A stretch of 64,000 bases of DNA from Streptomyces abyssomicinicus (GCF_008974245.1 NZ_BBZI01000009.1:245219-309218); one strand, 5' to 3'. Shown: positions 50,821-61,987, counted from the stretch's first letter. Made by a program: numbers and translations. The notes: generated by a model from the sequence alone, not told the origin.

Positions 50821-51186
50821 TCAGCTGGCGACGTACTGGGTGAGGATCGCCTGCACCTCGTAGATGTCCACGCCCTTGGTGAACGTCTTCTGGATCGGCA
50901 GCTGGGAGCCGGACACCCATATCTTGAGCTCGGCGTCCAGGTCGAAGGTGCCGGCCGTCTCCACCGCGAAGTGGGTGATGGAGCGGTACGGGATCGAGTG
51001 GTACTCGGTCTTCTTGCCGGTGATGCCCTGCTTGTCGACCAGGATCAGGCGACGGTCCGTGAGCATGATGGTGTCGCGGATCAGCAGGTAGGCGGCCCGC
51101 ACCTGCTCACCCTGGCCGAGCAGGCGGGCGTAGTCCTGGGCCGCCTGGGCCGGGTCGATCGGGTGCGCGTTGCCGAACAGAGCCAT
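50821..51186 (-). CDS. bacterial PH-domain protein
   Basis: 121 aa. The bacterial PH-like fold is indicated by AAYLLIRDTIMLTDRRLILV, TEYHSIPYRSITHFAVETAG and LDAELKIWVSG. The family is cytosolic and common; ligands are mostly unknown. ATG 51186 has GGGGGGA upstream, and the short GTG-started extension to 51198 is rejected. A large inverted repeat lies just upstream, between this gene and metG. Confidence 0.85.
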   Translation of the reverse strand: MALFGNAHPIDPAQAAQDYARLLGQGEQVRAAYLLIRDTIMLTDRRLILVDKQGITGKKTEYHSIPYRSITHFAVETAGTFDLDAELKIWVSGSQLPIQKTFTKGVDIYEVQAILTQYVAS

Positions 51187-51209
51187 GGTTCCCCCCACGG
51201 TCGGTGGTG

Positions 51210-51251
51210 ATCGCTGTGAAGAGCGGCCGGCCGGCCGGTCTTCACAGCGAT
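51210..51251 (-). terminator. 13-bp inverted repeat between metG and the PH-domain gene
   Basis: ATCGCTGTGAAGA (51210-51222) pairs perfectly with TCTTCACAGCGAT (51239-51251); the 16-base loop GCGGCCGGCCGGCCGG is itself self-complementary. It lies 52 bp past the metG stop and 24 bp before the PH-domain start, so it may end metG transcription or act as an operator for the PH gene. Confidence 0.65.
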
Positions 51252-51302
51252 GTCTTCACACCGATCCTCGCACGGGGGTACGACAACAGGGAGTGACGGC
51301 GG

Positions 51303-53012
51303 TCACTCGCCGCCGAAGCGCTCCTTGTAGGCCGCCAGGTCGTCGTCGGTGAGCTTGGCGAACAGCACCGGCGGCACGGTGAACGGCGTGCCCACCGGCA
51401 GGAACGCCAGCGCGCGGGCCTCCTCGGCCGACACCCATGCGGCGGTGTCGTCGGCCAGCTCGAACGCCTGGCGCATCGCCCGGGAGCTGGCCGGGATGAA
51501 CGGCTCGGAGACGATCGCGTACAGGTGGATCAGGTTCATCGCCGTGCGCAGGGTGAGCGCGGCGCCGTCCTTGTCGGTCTTGATCTCCAGCCAGGGGGCC
51601 TTCTCCTCCAGGTAGGAGTTGCCCGCCGACCACAGCGCGCGCAGCGCGGCCGCGGCCTTGCGGAACTGCAGGGCCTCCATCTGGGTCTCGTACTCGGCCA
51701 GCAGCCCGGCGATCTGCTCGCCCAGCTTCGCCTCGGCCTCGCCCGCCTCGGCGCCCGCCGGGACCTCCTCACCGAAGCGCTTCTTCGAGAAGGACAGCAC
51801 CCGGTTGACGAAGTTGCCGAGCGTGTCCGCCAGGTCCTTGTTGACCGTCGCCGTGAAGTGCTCCCAGGTGAACGACGAGTCGTCGGACTCCGGGGCGTTG
51901 GCGATCAGGAAGTAGCGCCAGTAGTCGGCCGGGAGGATCTCCAGCGCCTGGTCGGTGAAGACGCCGCGCTTCTGCGAGGTGGAGAACTTGCCGCCGTAGT
52001 ACGTCAGCCAGTTGAACGCCTTGACGACGTCGACCTTCTTCCACGGCTCGCGCACACCGAGCTGGGTGGCCGGGAACATCACCGTGTGGAACGGCACGTT
52101 GTCCTTGGCCATGAACTCCGTGTAGCGGACGGTGTCGTCGGCCTCCCACCACCAGGACTTCCAGTCACGGTTCGCGGGGTCCTGGTCGGCCCACTCCTTG
52201 GTGGAGCCCAGGTACTCGATCGGGGCGTCGAACCAGACGTAGAAGACCTTGCCCTCGGCGGCCAGCTCCGGCCAGGTGTCGGCCGGGACCGGGACGCCCC
52301 AGTCGAGGTCACGGGTGATCGCGCGGTCGTGCAGGCCCTCGGTCAGCCACTTGCGGGCGATGGAGGAGGACAGCTGCGGCCACTGGTCCTCGTGCGCGGT
52401 CACCCACGCCTCGACCTCGTGCTGCAGCTTGGACTGGAGGAGGAAGAGGTGCTTGGTCTCGCGGACCTCCAGCTCGGTGGAGCCGGAGATCGCCGAGCGG
52501 GGGTTCAGCAGGTCGGTCGGGTCCAGGACGCGGGTGCAGTTCTCGCACTGGTCGCCACGGGCCTTGTCGTAGCCGCAGTGCGGGCAGGTGCCCTCGACGT
52601 AGCGGTCCGGGAGGAACCGGCCGTCGGCCGGCGAGTAGACCTGGCGGATCGCCCGCTCCTCGATGAAGCCGTTCTCGTTCAGCTTCCGCGCGAAGTGCTG
52701 GGTGATCTCGACGTTCTCCTGCGAGGAGCTGCGGCCGAAGTGGTCGAAGGCGAGCTCGAAGCCGTCGTAGACGGCCTTCTGCGCGTCGTGGGCCTGGGCG
52801 CAGAACTCGGCGACCGGCAGGCCCCGCTCCTTCGCGGCGAGCTCGGCGGGCGTGCCGTGCTCGTCGGTGGCGCAGATGTACAGCACGTCGTGGCCGCGCT
52901 GGCGCAGGTAGCGGGAGTACACGTCGGCCGGGAGCATGGACCCCACCATGTTGCCCAGGTGCTTGATCCCGTTGATGTACGGAAGGGCGCTGGTGATGAG
53001 GTGTCGAGCCAC
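51303..53012 (-). CDS. metG: methionine-tRNA ligase
   Basis: 569 aa. VARHLITSALPYINGIKHLG carries the class I HIGH-type signature, the zinc knuckle reads CPHCGYDKARGDQCENC, and KFSTSQKRG is the KMSKS equivalent. The C-terminal helical anticodon-binding domain is present, and there is no added EMAP-type dimer domain, as usual for this actinobacterial form. GTG 53012 is preferred since the protein family begins there and GGGAGC precedes it; a frame extension to 53033 is rejected. TACGAT (minus strand, near 53055) is a plausible -10 element. Confidence 0.97.
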   Translation of the reverse strand: MARHLITSALPYINGIKHLGNMVGSMLPADVYSRYLRQRGHDVLYICATDEHGTPAELAAKERGLPVAEFCAQAHDAQKAVYDGFELAFDHFGRSSSQENVEITQHFARKLNENGFIEERAIRQVYSPADGRFLPDRYVEGTCPHCGYDKARGDQCENCTRVLDPTDLLNPRSAISGSTELEVRETKHLFLLQSKLQHEVEAWVTAHEDQWPQLSSSIARKWLTEGLHDRAITRDLDWGVPVPADTWPELAAEGKVFYVWFDAPIEYLGSTKEWADQDPANRDWKSWWWEADDTVRYTEFMAKDNVPFHTVMFPATQLGVREPWKKVDVVKAFNWLTYYGGKFSTSQKRGVFTDQALEILPADYWRYFLIANAPESDDSSFTWEHFTATVNKDLADTLGNFVNRVLSFSKKRFGEEVPAGAEAGEAEAKLGEQIAGLLAEYETQMEALQFRKAAAALRALWSAGNSYLEEKAPWLEIKTDKDGAALTLRTAMNLIHLYAIVSEPFIPASSRAMRQAFELADDTAAWVSAEEARALAFLPVGTPFTVPPVLFAKLTDDDLAAYKERFGGE

Positions 53013-53142
53013 GGGGCTGCTCCCAGGTCGCAATGTCTTCGAACCTTGAAATCGTAGCCGACATGCGGGCGCCGCCCGCCTCCCGTTTTATCTGCCGGGA
53101 GGGGGCGGCGCCGTTGATCTTGCGGGGTTCTGGACCCGGGTG

Positions 53143-55074
<1,932 letters not shown>

Positions 55075-55264
55075 GTGTCGCTACCCTTCGGAGGAGCTGA
55101 AGCCCGTCGAACACTGGCCTGGACGGACACGTAAGGTTAGCGGCCCCCTTCTGGCCGCCAGGTAAGGGGCGCACGCCCCGGTCCCCTGCCCGCACCCGAC
55201 CGGATGCATCCCATCGGGTGCACCCACGCCGCACGCGGGTTCGAGAGCCGTTTCGCTGCCCCCG

Positions 55265-55286
55265 GTTCACCCCGCATTCACGCGGA
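55265..55286 (+). promoter_or_regulatory. PHO box (PhoP-binding direct repeat)
   Basis: Two adjacent 11-bp units, GTTCACCCCGC and ATTCACGCGGA, match the Streptomyces PHO-box consensus of GTTCACC-type direct repeats. They lie just upstream of the -35 position of a promoter whose -10 is TAGCGT (55314-55319). This predicts activation of phoX by PhoP under phosphate limitation. Confidence 0.75.
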
Positions 55287-55355
55287 CGATCCGTTCCCGC
55301 ACGTCTTCCTCCCTAGCGTCACGCCCACACCTAGGGCACAAGGGGAGAATCGAAC

Positions 55356-57425
55356 GTGCGCAAACTGCTGCCGCTCATCGGAACACCGTCCCAAGCGCAC
55401 CCCGGCGGCCGGTCCGCCCTGACCTGTCGCTTCCGTTGTGGTGACGCCTGCTTCCACGAGGTCCCGAACACCAGCGACAACGACTACATCGGCGACATCG
55501 TGGCCGGTGCCGTCAGCCGCCGCTCGGTGATGCGCGCCGCGGCCGTGGTCACGGTCACCGCCGCGGCCGGTTCGGCCGCAGTGGTGGGCGGCGCGCGCCC
55601 CGCGCAGGCCTCCGAGGCCGGCCGTGGACGGCCCGCGAAGCCGGACGGCGCCCGCGGCCTCCGCTTCACCCCGGTCGCGCCCAACACCGCCGACCAGGTC
55701 ACCGTTCCGGCCGGCTACGGGCAGAACGTGGTGATCCGCTGGGGCGAGCCGATCCTGCGCGGCGCCCCGGAGTTCGACCCGGAGAACCAGACCGCCGCCG
55801 CCCAGGCCGGTCAGTTCGGCTACAACAACGACTTCCTGGCGCTGCTCCCGCTGAAGGGCGAGCCGCACCGCCAGATCCTCGTCGCCAACCACGAGTACAC
55901 CGACGAGATCCTGATGTTCCGCGACTACGACGCCGCGAACCCGACCCGCGACCAGGTCGAGATCGCCTGGGCGGCGCACGGCCTGTCCGCCGTGGTCGTA
56001 GAGGAGGACCGCCGGACCGGGGCGCTGCGCCCCGTCCGCCGTCACCGCCTCAACCGCCGTGTCACCGCGACCACCGAGTTCCGCCTCACCGGCCCCGCGG
56101 CCGGCTCGGACCTGCTGAAGACCTCCGCCGACCCGACCGGCACCAGGGTGCTCGGCACCCTCAACAACTGCGCGGGCGGCACCACCCCGTGGGGCACCAC
56201 GCTGCACGGCGAGGAGAACTTCAACCAGTACTTCGCCAACTCCAGTCGCACCACCGACTCCCGCTACGGCATCGGCACCGGCGCCACCGAGCGCAAGTGG
56301 GAGCGCTTCGACAAGCGTTTCGACGTCGCCCAGGAGCCGAACGAGGTCCACCGCTTCGGCTGGGTGGTCGAGTTCGACCCGTCCGACCCGCACTCGACGC
56401 CGCGCAAGCGCACCGCGCTGGGCCGTTTCAAGCACGAGGCCGCGACCGTCAGCCTCACCGCCGACGGCCGCCCGGTCATCTACTCCGGCGACGACGAGCG
56501 CTTCGACTACGTCTACAAGTTCGTCGGCTCCAAGCGGATGGCGAGGGGCAACTCCCGCGCGGCCCGGGAGCACAACCTCACGCTGCTCGACGAGGGCACC
56601 CTCTACGTCGCCCGGTTCAAGGGTGACTCCCCGGTCGCCGAGTTCGACGGCACCGGAAAGCTCCCCTCGGACGGCGAGTTCGACGGCGGTGGCGAATGGA
56701 TCCCGCTGGCCACCGCCACCGCCGACGGCGCGGTCTCGCACGTGCCGGGCATGACGGCCGAGGAGGTCTTCGTCTTCACGCGTCTGGCCGGTGACAAGCG
56801 CCAGGCGACCAAGATGGACCGCCCCGAGGACGTCGAACCCAACCCCCGCACCGGCAAGGTGTATGTGGCGCTCACCAACAACACCGACCGCGGCAAGACC
56901 AACAAGCCCGGTGCGGACGAGGCCAACCCGCGCAACCTCAACAAGCACGGCCAGGTCCTGGAGCTCACCGAGAAGCGTGACCGCCCCGACGCCCTCGAGT
57001 TCGCCTGGAAGCTGTTCCTGGTGGCGGGCGACCCGAGCGACCCGGCCACCTACTTCGCCGGTTTCCCCAAGGAGAAGGTCAGCCCCATCTCCTGCCCGGA
57101 CAACGTGGCCTTCGATCCGCACGGCAACCTGTGGATCTCCACCGACGGCAACGCGCTGGGCAACCACGACGGCCTCTTCGGCGTCGCCGTCACGGGTGAC
57201 CGCCGGGGCGAGCTCAAGCAGTTCCTGACCGTGCCGAAGGGCGCGGAGACCTGCGGTCCGCTGGTGCAGGACCGCCGGGTGCTGGTCGCCGTCCAGCACC
57301 CGGGCGAGGTCGACGGGGCCGACGTGGCCAACCCGGCCTCGCAGTGGCCCGACGGTCCGGGCACGTACGTCCGGCCGGCCGTGGTCGCCGTGTGGCGTCA
57401 GGACGGCGGCGACATCGGGGTCTGA
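55356..57425 (+). CDS. phoX: PhoX family alkaline phosphatase (DUF839), Tat-exported
   Basis: 689 aa. Residues of about 45-85 hold a Tat signal with twin arginine (VSRRSVMRAAAVVTVTAAAG), preceded by a 45-residue N-terminal extension typical of Streptomyces PhoX. The mature part carries the DUF839/PhoX pattern (LVANHEYTDEILMFRDYDAA, NNCAGGTTPWGTTLHGEENF, VVEFDPSDPHSTPRKRTALG, MDRPEDVEPNPRTGKVYVAL). PhoX enzymes use calcium and iron to release phosphate from phosphoesters outside the cell. GTG 55356 has GGGGAG upstream, and the PHO box makes regulation by PhoP likely. Confidence 0.95.
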   Translation: MRKLLPLIGTPSQAHPGGRSALTCRFRCGDACFHEVPNTSDNDYIGDIVAGAVSRRSVMRAAAVVTVTAAAGSAAVVGGARPAQASEAGRGRPAKPDGARGLRFTPVAPNTADQVTVPAGYGQNVVIRWGEPILRGAPEFDPENQTAAAQAGQFGYNNDFLALLPLKGEPHRQILVANHEYTDEILMFRDYDAANPTRDQVEIAWAAHGLSAVVVEEDRRTGALRPVRRHRLNRRVTATTEFRLTGPAAGSDLLKTSADPTGTRVLGTLNNCAGGTTPWGTTLHGEENFNQYFANSSRTTDSRYGIGTGATERKWERFDKRFDVAQEPNEVHRFGWVVEFDPSDPHSTPRKRTALGRFKHEAATVSLTADGRPVIYSGDDERFDYVYKFVGSKRMARGNSRAAREHNLTLLDEGTLYVARFKGDSPVAEFDGTGKLPSDGEFDGGGEWIPLATATADGAVSHVPGMTAEEVFVFTRLAGDKRQATKMDRPEDVEPNPRTGKVYVALTNNTDRGKTNKPGADEANPRNLNKHGQVLELTEKRDRPDALEFAWKLFLVAGDPSDPATYFAGFPKEKVSPISCPDNVAFDPHGNLWISTDGNALGNHDGLFGVAVTGDRRGELKQFLTVPKGAETCGPLVQDRRVLVAVQHPGEVDGADVANPASQWPDGPGTYVRPAVVAVWRQDGGDIGV

Positions 57426-57447
57426 CGGCTCCTACGGGAGAGCCGTC
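57424..57447. terminator. short bidirectional hairpin between convergent genes
   Basis: GACGGCTC (57424-57431) pairs with GAGCCGTC (57440-57447) across 8 bases. The hairpin fills the 22-bp gap between the phoX stop and the convergent gene. Confidence 0.6.
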
Positions 57448-58497
57448 TCACCGGTGGAGGGTGAGGGTCACCAGCAGCGCGCGGTGGTCCGAGCCCTCCA
57501 TCGCGAGGAACCGCGCGTCGCGCGCGGTGAAGTCCGCCGAGACCAGCACGTGGTCGATCTGCACGCCCGGCACCGGCCGGCCGGTCACCGGCCAGCTGGC
57601 CGTCCGGGCGGCCCCGGCCAGGGCGGCCGCGTCGGCCAGCCCGCCGTCGTCCAGGAGGCGGCGGAAGGCGGCGTGGTCGCGGGAGGCGTTGAAGTCGCCC
57701 GCGAGGATCACGGGGGTGTCCTCACCGGCGGCTCCGGCGTCGCCGGCCGGGCCGTGGGCCCGTGCCCAGCGGCGCAGGCCCTCCAGCTCCTCCCGCCACG
57801 CGCCGAGCCGGCCGGGCGTCGGCGGCGCGGGGTGGGCGAGCTGGAGGCGCATCCGGTGGCCGTCCACCTCGGCGACGGCCCCGGGCTGGCCCATCTCCGC
57901 GGGCACCGGGTCGGCCGGGGCCAGCGGCAGCCGGGAGACGATGACCGAACCGGCGGGGCCCTCGCCCTCCACGGCACGGACGTACGGGTGGGTCCCGGCG
58001 ACGGCGGAGGTCAGCGTCTCCAGACAGGCCGGGTCGCACTCCTGGACGAAGACCAGGTCCGGGCGCTCCCGGCGGACCGTCTCCACCACGGCGCCGACCG
58101 CCCGGCCGAACTGGACGTTCGCGGTGAGCACGCGCAGCCCGGCGACCGGAGAGCCCTCGACGGGACGGTCGTCGCCCGGCGGGACGGTGTACCAGGTGAG
58201 GAGCGCGGCCAGGCCCGCTCCCCAGGCCACCAGGACGGGGCGGCGGGCGGCCAGCGCGCAGAGCAGACCCAGCCCGGCCGGCACCAGCAGCCAGGGCAGG
58301 AAGGCGAGCAGCTGGGGCACGGGCGTGGGGCCGTCGGCGTCGGCGACGCGGAAGGCGGTCACCGCCGTGGCCCCGGTCAGCAGCGCGGCGGCGCCCCAGG
58401 CGGCCACGGTGCGGGCGGGGCTCCGGCGCCGGGACGCCGCCGCGGGCTCCCGCTGCTGCTCCTGCTCGGTGGCGGCCACCCCCTCATCGTGCCCCAC
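57448..58497 (-). CDS. membrane-anchored endonuclease/exonuclease/phosphatase (EEP) family protein
   Basis: About 349 aa. Three hydrophobic helices lie at the N-terminus (TVAAWGAAALLTGATAVTAF, LLAFLPWLLVPAGLGLLCAL, PVLVAWGAGLAALLTWYTV). The EEP domain follows with LRVLTANVQFGR, PDLVFVQECDPACLE (metal Glu), ILAGDFNASRDHAAFRRLL and the C-terminal GSDHRALLVTL (catalytic His). The fold includes DNases, phosphodiesterases and sphingomyelinases; an extracellular active site is likely, and a role in releasing phosphate next to phoX is only a guess. The start is uncertain: GTG 58497 or 58479, while the frame is open to 58650. Confidence 0.85.
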   Translation of the reverse strand: MGHDEGVAATEQEQQREPAAASRRRSPARTVAAWGAAALLTGATAVTAFRVADADGPTPVPQLLAFLPWLLVPAGLGLLCALAARRPVLVAWGAGLAALLTWYTVPPGDDRPVEGSPVAGLRVLTANVQFGRAVGAVVETVRRERPDLVFVQECDPACLETLTSAVAGTHPYVRAVEGEGPAGSVIVSRLPLAPADPVPAEMGQPGAVAEVDGHRMRLQLAHPAPPTPGRLGAWREELEGLRRWARAHGPAGDAGAAGEDTPVILAGDFNASRDHAAFRRLLDDGGLADAAALAGAARTASWPVTGRPVPGVQIDHVLVSADFTARDARFLAMEGSDHRALLVTLTLHR

Positions 58498-58673
58498 GGA
58501 GGCCGGGCGGGGGGGTGGATCCCCCGGACGGGTGGCGGCCCGTACGCCGGTCCCGGACGCCGGTCCCGACGCCGGTCCCCGGCCGGAAACCGCCCTCGGT
58601 GTTTTTCGCCCCCTTGGAACGTGGAACGCGTCCCGGGAGTATTCGGTCACAGATACCCAGGCAGGGTTGCGGC

Positions 58674-58715
58674 TTATTACCGACGGGTAGCATCATCGTT
58701 GTTACTTGCCGGTAG
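58674..58715 (+). promoter_or_regulatory. paired TACC-n4-GGTA-type operator upstream of the acyl-CoA dehydrogenase
   Basis: Two similar 17-mers, TTATTACCGACGGGTAG (58674-58690) and TTGTTACTTGCCGGTAG (58699-58715), stand in tandem with a 25-bp pitch. The first contains the dyad TACC-n4-GGTA. Such sites are typical of TetR-type fatty-acid regulators. They overlap the probable promoter of the gene starting at 58756. Confidence 0.55.
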
Positions 58716-58755
58716 ACCGCCGGAATCCGCTACCTGATCCCTTACGGAGCCGTCG

Positions 58756-60576
58756 ATGGGGCACTACAAGTCGAATCTCCGCGACATCGAGTTCAACCTC
58801 TTCGAGGTTCTCGGGCGCGACAAGCTGTACGGCACCGGCCCGTTCGCGGAGATGGACGTCGACACCGCCCGCAGCATTCTCGAAGAGGTCACCCGCCTCG
58901 CCGAGAACGAGCTGGCCGAGTCCTTCGCCGACGCGGACCGCAACCCGCCGGTGTTCGACCCCACCACCAACACCGCGCCCGTCCCGGCGTCCTTCAAGAA
59001 GAGCTACCAGGCCTTCATGGACTCCGAGTACTGGCGCCTCGGCCTGCCCGAGGAGATCGGCGGCACCCCCGCGCCGCGCTCCCTGATCTGGTCCTACGCG
59101 GAGCTGCTGCTCGGCGCCAACCCGGCCATCTGGATGTACGCCTCCGGCCCGGCCTTCGCCGGCGTCCTCTTCGACGAGGGCAACGACGTCCAGAAGAAGA
59201 TCGCGCAGATCGCCGTCGAGCGTCAGTGGGGCGCCACCATGGTGCTCACCGAGCCCGACGCCGGTTCGGACGTCGGCGCCGGCCGCACCAAGGCGGTCCA
59301 GCAGGAGGACGGCTCCTGGCACATCGAGGGCGTGAAGCGCTTCATCACGTCCGGTGAGCACGACATGTCGGAGAACATCCTCCACTACGTGCTGGCGCGC
59401 CCCGAGGGCGCCGGTCCCGGCACCAAGGGCCTGTCCCTGTTCCTCGTCCCGAAGTACGAGTTCGACTTCGAGACCGGCGAGCTGGGCGAGCGCAACGGCG
59501 TCTACGCCACCAACGTCGAGCACAAGATGGGCCTCAAGGCCTCCAACACGTGCGAGATGACCTTCGGCGACCAGCACCCCGCCAAGGGCTGGCTGATCGG
59601 CGACAAGCACGACGGCATCCGCCAGATGTTCCTCATCATCGAGTTCGCCCGCATGATGGTCGGCACGAAGGCGATCTCCACCCTCTCCACCGGCTACCTC
59701 AACGCGCTGGAGTACGCCAAGGAGCGCGTCCAGGGCAACGACCTGGCCGGCGGCAAGGGCTCCCCGAAGGTCACCGTCACCCACCACCCCGACGTGCGCC
59801 GCTCGCTGCTCACCCAGAAGGCGTACGCCGAGGGCATGCGCGCCCTGGTGACGTACACCGCCTCCGTGCAGGACGCCATCCAGGTCAAGGAGGCGAACGG
59901 CGAGGACTCCTCCGCCGAGCACGCCCTCAACGACCTGCTGCTCCCGATCGTCAAGGGCTACGGCTCCGAGAAGGGCTACGAGCAGCTCGCCCAGTCGCTC
60001 CAGACCTTCGGCGGCTCGGGCTTCCTGCAGGAGTACCCGATCGAGCAGTACATCCGGGACTCCAAGATCGACACCCTCTACGAGGGCACCACGGCGATCC
60101 AGGGCCAGGACTTCTTCTTCCGGAAGATCGTCCGCACCGGCGGCGCCCCGCTGACCGCGATCGCCGAGGAGATCAAGTCCTTCATCGGCCAGAACATCGG
60201 CGGCGACGAGCTGGCCGCCGCCCGCGAGCAGCTCGGCCGCGCGGCCGGCGAGCTCGAGGCGATCGTCGGGCAGATGCTGACCGACCTGATGGCCTCCCAG
60301 GAGGACGTCAAGAACATCTACAAGGTCGGCCTCAACACCACCGGCCTGCTGATGGCCGCCGGCGACGTGATCGTCGGCCACCTGCTGCTCAAGGGCGCGG
60401 CCGTGGCCGTCGAGAAGCTCCAGACGGCCACCGGCAAGGACGTGGCGTTCTACACCGGCAAGATCGCGGCGGCGAAGTTCTTCGCCAAGACCGTCCTGCC
60501 GGGCGTCACCCTCGCCCGCAAGGTCGCGCAGAACGTCGACCTGGAGATCATGGAGCTGCCCGAAGAGGCGTTCTGA
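58756..60576 (+). CDS. acyl-CoA dehydrogenase
   Basis: 606 aa, the long form of the family with extra N- and C-terminal segments. Recognisable parts are SYAELLLGANPAIWMYASGP, the FAD-binding MVLTEPDAGSDVGAGRTKAV, WHIEGVKRFITSGEHD, and the C-terminal LQTFGGSGFLQEYPIEQYIR with DSKIDTLYEGTTAIQGQDF, where the Glu of LYEGTT is at the usual catalytic base position for this subfamily. It oxidises acyl-CoA in fatty-acid beta-oxidation. Codon bias is very strong, suggesting high expression. A paired operator upstream suggests fatty-acid-responsive repression. Confidence 0.95.
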   Translation: MGHYKSNLRDIEFNLFEVLGRDKLYGTGPFAEMDVDTARSILEEVTRLAENELAESFADADRNPPVFDPTTNTAPVPASFKKSYQAFMDSEYWRLGLPEEIGGTPAPRSLIWSYAELLLGANPAIWMYASGPAFAGVLFDEGNDVQKKIAQIAVERQWGATMVLTEPDAGSDVGAGRTKAVQQEDGSWHIEGVKRFITSGEHDMSENILHYVLARPEGAGPGTKGLSLFLVPKYEFDFETGELGERNGVYATNVEHKMGLKASNTCEMTFGDQHPAKGWLIGDKHDGIRQMFLIIEFARMMVGTKAISTLSTGYLNALEYAKERVQGNDLAGGKGSPKVTVTHHPDVRRSLLTQKAYAEGMRALVTYTASVQDAIQVKEANGEDSSAEHALNDLLLPIVKGYGSEKGYEQLAQSLQTFGGSGFLQEYPIEQYIRDSKIDTLYEGTTAIQGQDFFFRKIVRTGGAPLTAIAEEIKSFIGQNIGGDELAAAREQLGRAAGELEAIVGQMLTDLMASQEDVKNIYKVGLNTTGLLMAAGDVIVGHLLLKGAAVAVEKLQTATGKDVAFYTGKIAAAKFFAKTVLPGVTLARKVAQNVDLEIMELPEEAF

Positions 60577-60614
60577 TCCTGGTCTCCCCCAGGTCCCCCG
60601 AGCGGTTCGGGATG

Positions 60615-60656
60615 CGGCAGGGCGGGGCGGTGCTTCGGCGCCGCCCCGCCCTGCCG
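60615..60656. terminator. 16-bp perfect hairpin terminator
   Basis: CGGCAGGGCGGGGCGG (60615-60630) pairs exactly with 60641-60656, 38 bp after the acyl-CoA dehydrogenase stop. Confidence 0.85.
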
Positions 60657-60678
60657 TTCGGCGCTCCCCGGCTGGATC

Positions 60679-60684
60679 TAGGCT
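60679..60684 (+). promoter_or_regulatory. -10 element TAGGCT of the leaderless aminopeptidase gene
   Basis: TAGGCT lies 7 bases before ATG 60692 with no ribosome-binding site between them, so transcription should begin at the start codon. Confidence 0.6.
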
Positions 60685-60691
60685 GACTCCC

Positions 60692-61987
60692 ATGAGCGCA
60701 CCAACCCGCTTCGACCGCGGCCACACCGACGACCTCATGTCCTACCTGGCGGCCTCCCCGTCGCCGTACCACGCGGTGGCCAACGCCGCCGAGAAGCTGC
60801 GGGAGGCAGGCTTCCGGCCGCTGTCGGAGACGGACGCCTGGGACGCCTCGGCCGGCGGGTGCTACGTGATCCGCGGCGGCGCGCTGATCGCCTGGTACGT
60901 CCCGGAGGGCGCCGCCCCGCACACCCCCTTCCGCATCGTCGGCGCCCACACCGACTCGCCCAACCTGCGGGTCAAGCCCCTCCCGGACAGCGGCGCGCAC
61001 GGCTGGCGGCAGGTGGCGGTCGAGATCTACGGCGGCCCGCTCCTCAACTCCTGGCTCGACCGCGACCTGGGCCTGGCCGGCCGGCTCACCCTGCGTGACG
61101 GATCCGAGCGGCTGGTGAACGTGGACCGTCCGCTGCTGCGCGTGCCGCAGCTCGCCGTCCACATGGACCGCTCGATCCACGCCGACGGCCTCAAGCTCGA
61201 CCAGCAGCGCCACATGCAGCCCGTCTGGGGCCTGGGCGACGACGTCAGCGAGGGCGACCTGATCGCCTTCCTGGAGAACGAGGCCGGTCTCGAGCGCGGC
61301 TCGGCCGTCGGCTGGGACCTGATGGTCCACTCCGTGGAGGCCCCCGCCTACCTGGGCCGCGACCGCGAACTGGTGGCGGGCCCGCGGATGGACAACCTGC
61401 TCTCGGTGCACGCCGGCACCGCCGCGCTGGCCGCCGTGGCCGCCCGGGGCGACCTGACGCACATCCCCGTGCTGGCCGCCTTCGACCACGAGGAGACCGG
61501 CTCGCAGTCCGACACCGGGGCCGACGGCCCGCTGCTCGGCACCGTGCTGGAGCGCTCGGTGCTGGCCCGCGGCGGCAGCCTGGAGGACCGGGCACGCGCC
61601 CTCGCCGGCACCGTCTGCCTCTCCTCCGACACCGGCCACGCGGTGCACCCCAACTACGCCGAGCGCCACGACCCGACGCACCACCCGCGCGCGGGCGGCG
61701 GGCCCATCCTCAAGGTGAACGTCAACAACCGCTACGCCACGGACGGTTCGGGCCGCGCGGTGTTCGTGGCGGCCTGCGAGCGGGCCGGCGTGCCGTACCA
61801 GTCCTTCGTGTCCAACAACTCGATGCCCTGCGGCACCACCATCGGCCCGATCACCGCGGCCCGGCACGGCATCCGCACCGTGGACATCGGCGTGGCCATC
61901 CTGTCGATGCACAGCGCCCGCGAACTCTGCGCCGCCGACGACCCGTTCCTGCTCGCCAACGCGCTGGCGGCGTTCCTCGAGGGCTGA
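60692..61987 (+). CDS. apeB: M18 family aminopeptidase
   Basis: 431 aa. The M18 signatures are clear: SPSPYHAVANAAEKLREAGF near the N-terminus, IVGAHTDSPNLRVKP (first metal His and Asp), LAAFDHEETGSQSDTGADGP (catalytic Glu and metal Glu), VCLSSDTGHAVHPNYAERHD and VDIGVAILSMHSARELCAAD (C-terminal metal His). Enzymes of this family are cytosolic dodecameric zinc peptidases that trim N-terminal acidic or neutral residues. It is monocistronic and leaderless by promoter position. Confidence 0.96.
   Translation: MSAPTRFDRGHTDDLMSYLAASPSPYHAVANAAEKLREAGFRPLSETDAWDASAGGCYVIRGGALIAWYVPEGAAPHTPFRIVGAHTDSPNLRVKPLPDSGAHGWRQVAVEIYGGPLLNSWLDRDLGLAGRLTLRDGSERLVNVDRPLLRVPQLAVHMDRSIHADGLKLDQQRHMQPVWGLGDDVSEGDLIAFLENEAGLERGSAVGWDLMVHSVEAPAYLGRDRELVAGPRMDNLLSVHAGTAALAAVAARGDLTHIPVLAAFDHEETGSQSDTGADGPLLGTVLERSVLARGGSLEDRARALAGTVCLSSDTGHAVHPNYAERHDPTHHPRAGGGPILKVNVNNRYATDGSGRAVFVAACERAGVPYQSFVSNNSMPCGTTIGPITAARHGIRTVDIGVAILSMHSARELCAADDPFLLANALAAFLEG

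Noticed and set aside
58702..60738. 678-residue antisense frame over the acyl-CoA dehydrogenase
   Set aside because: Same reason: low-complexity mirror of a strongly coding gene.
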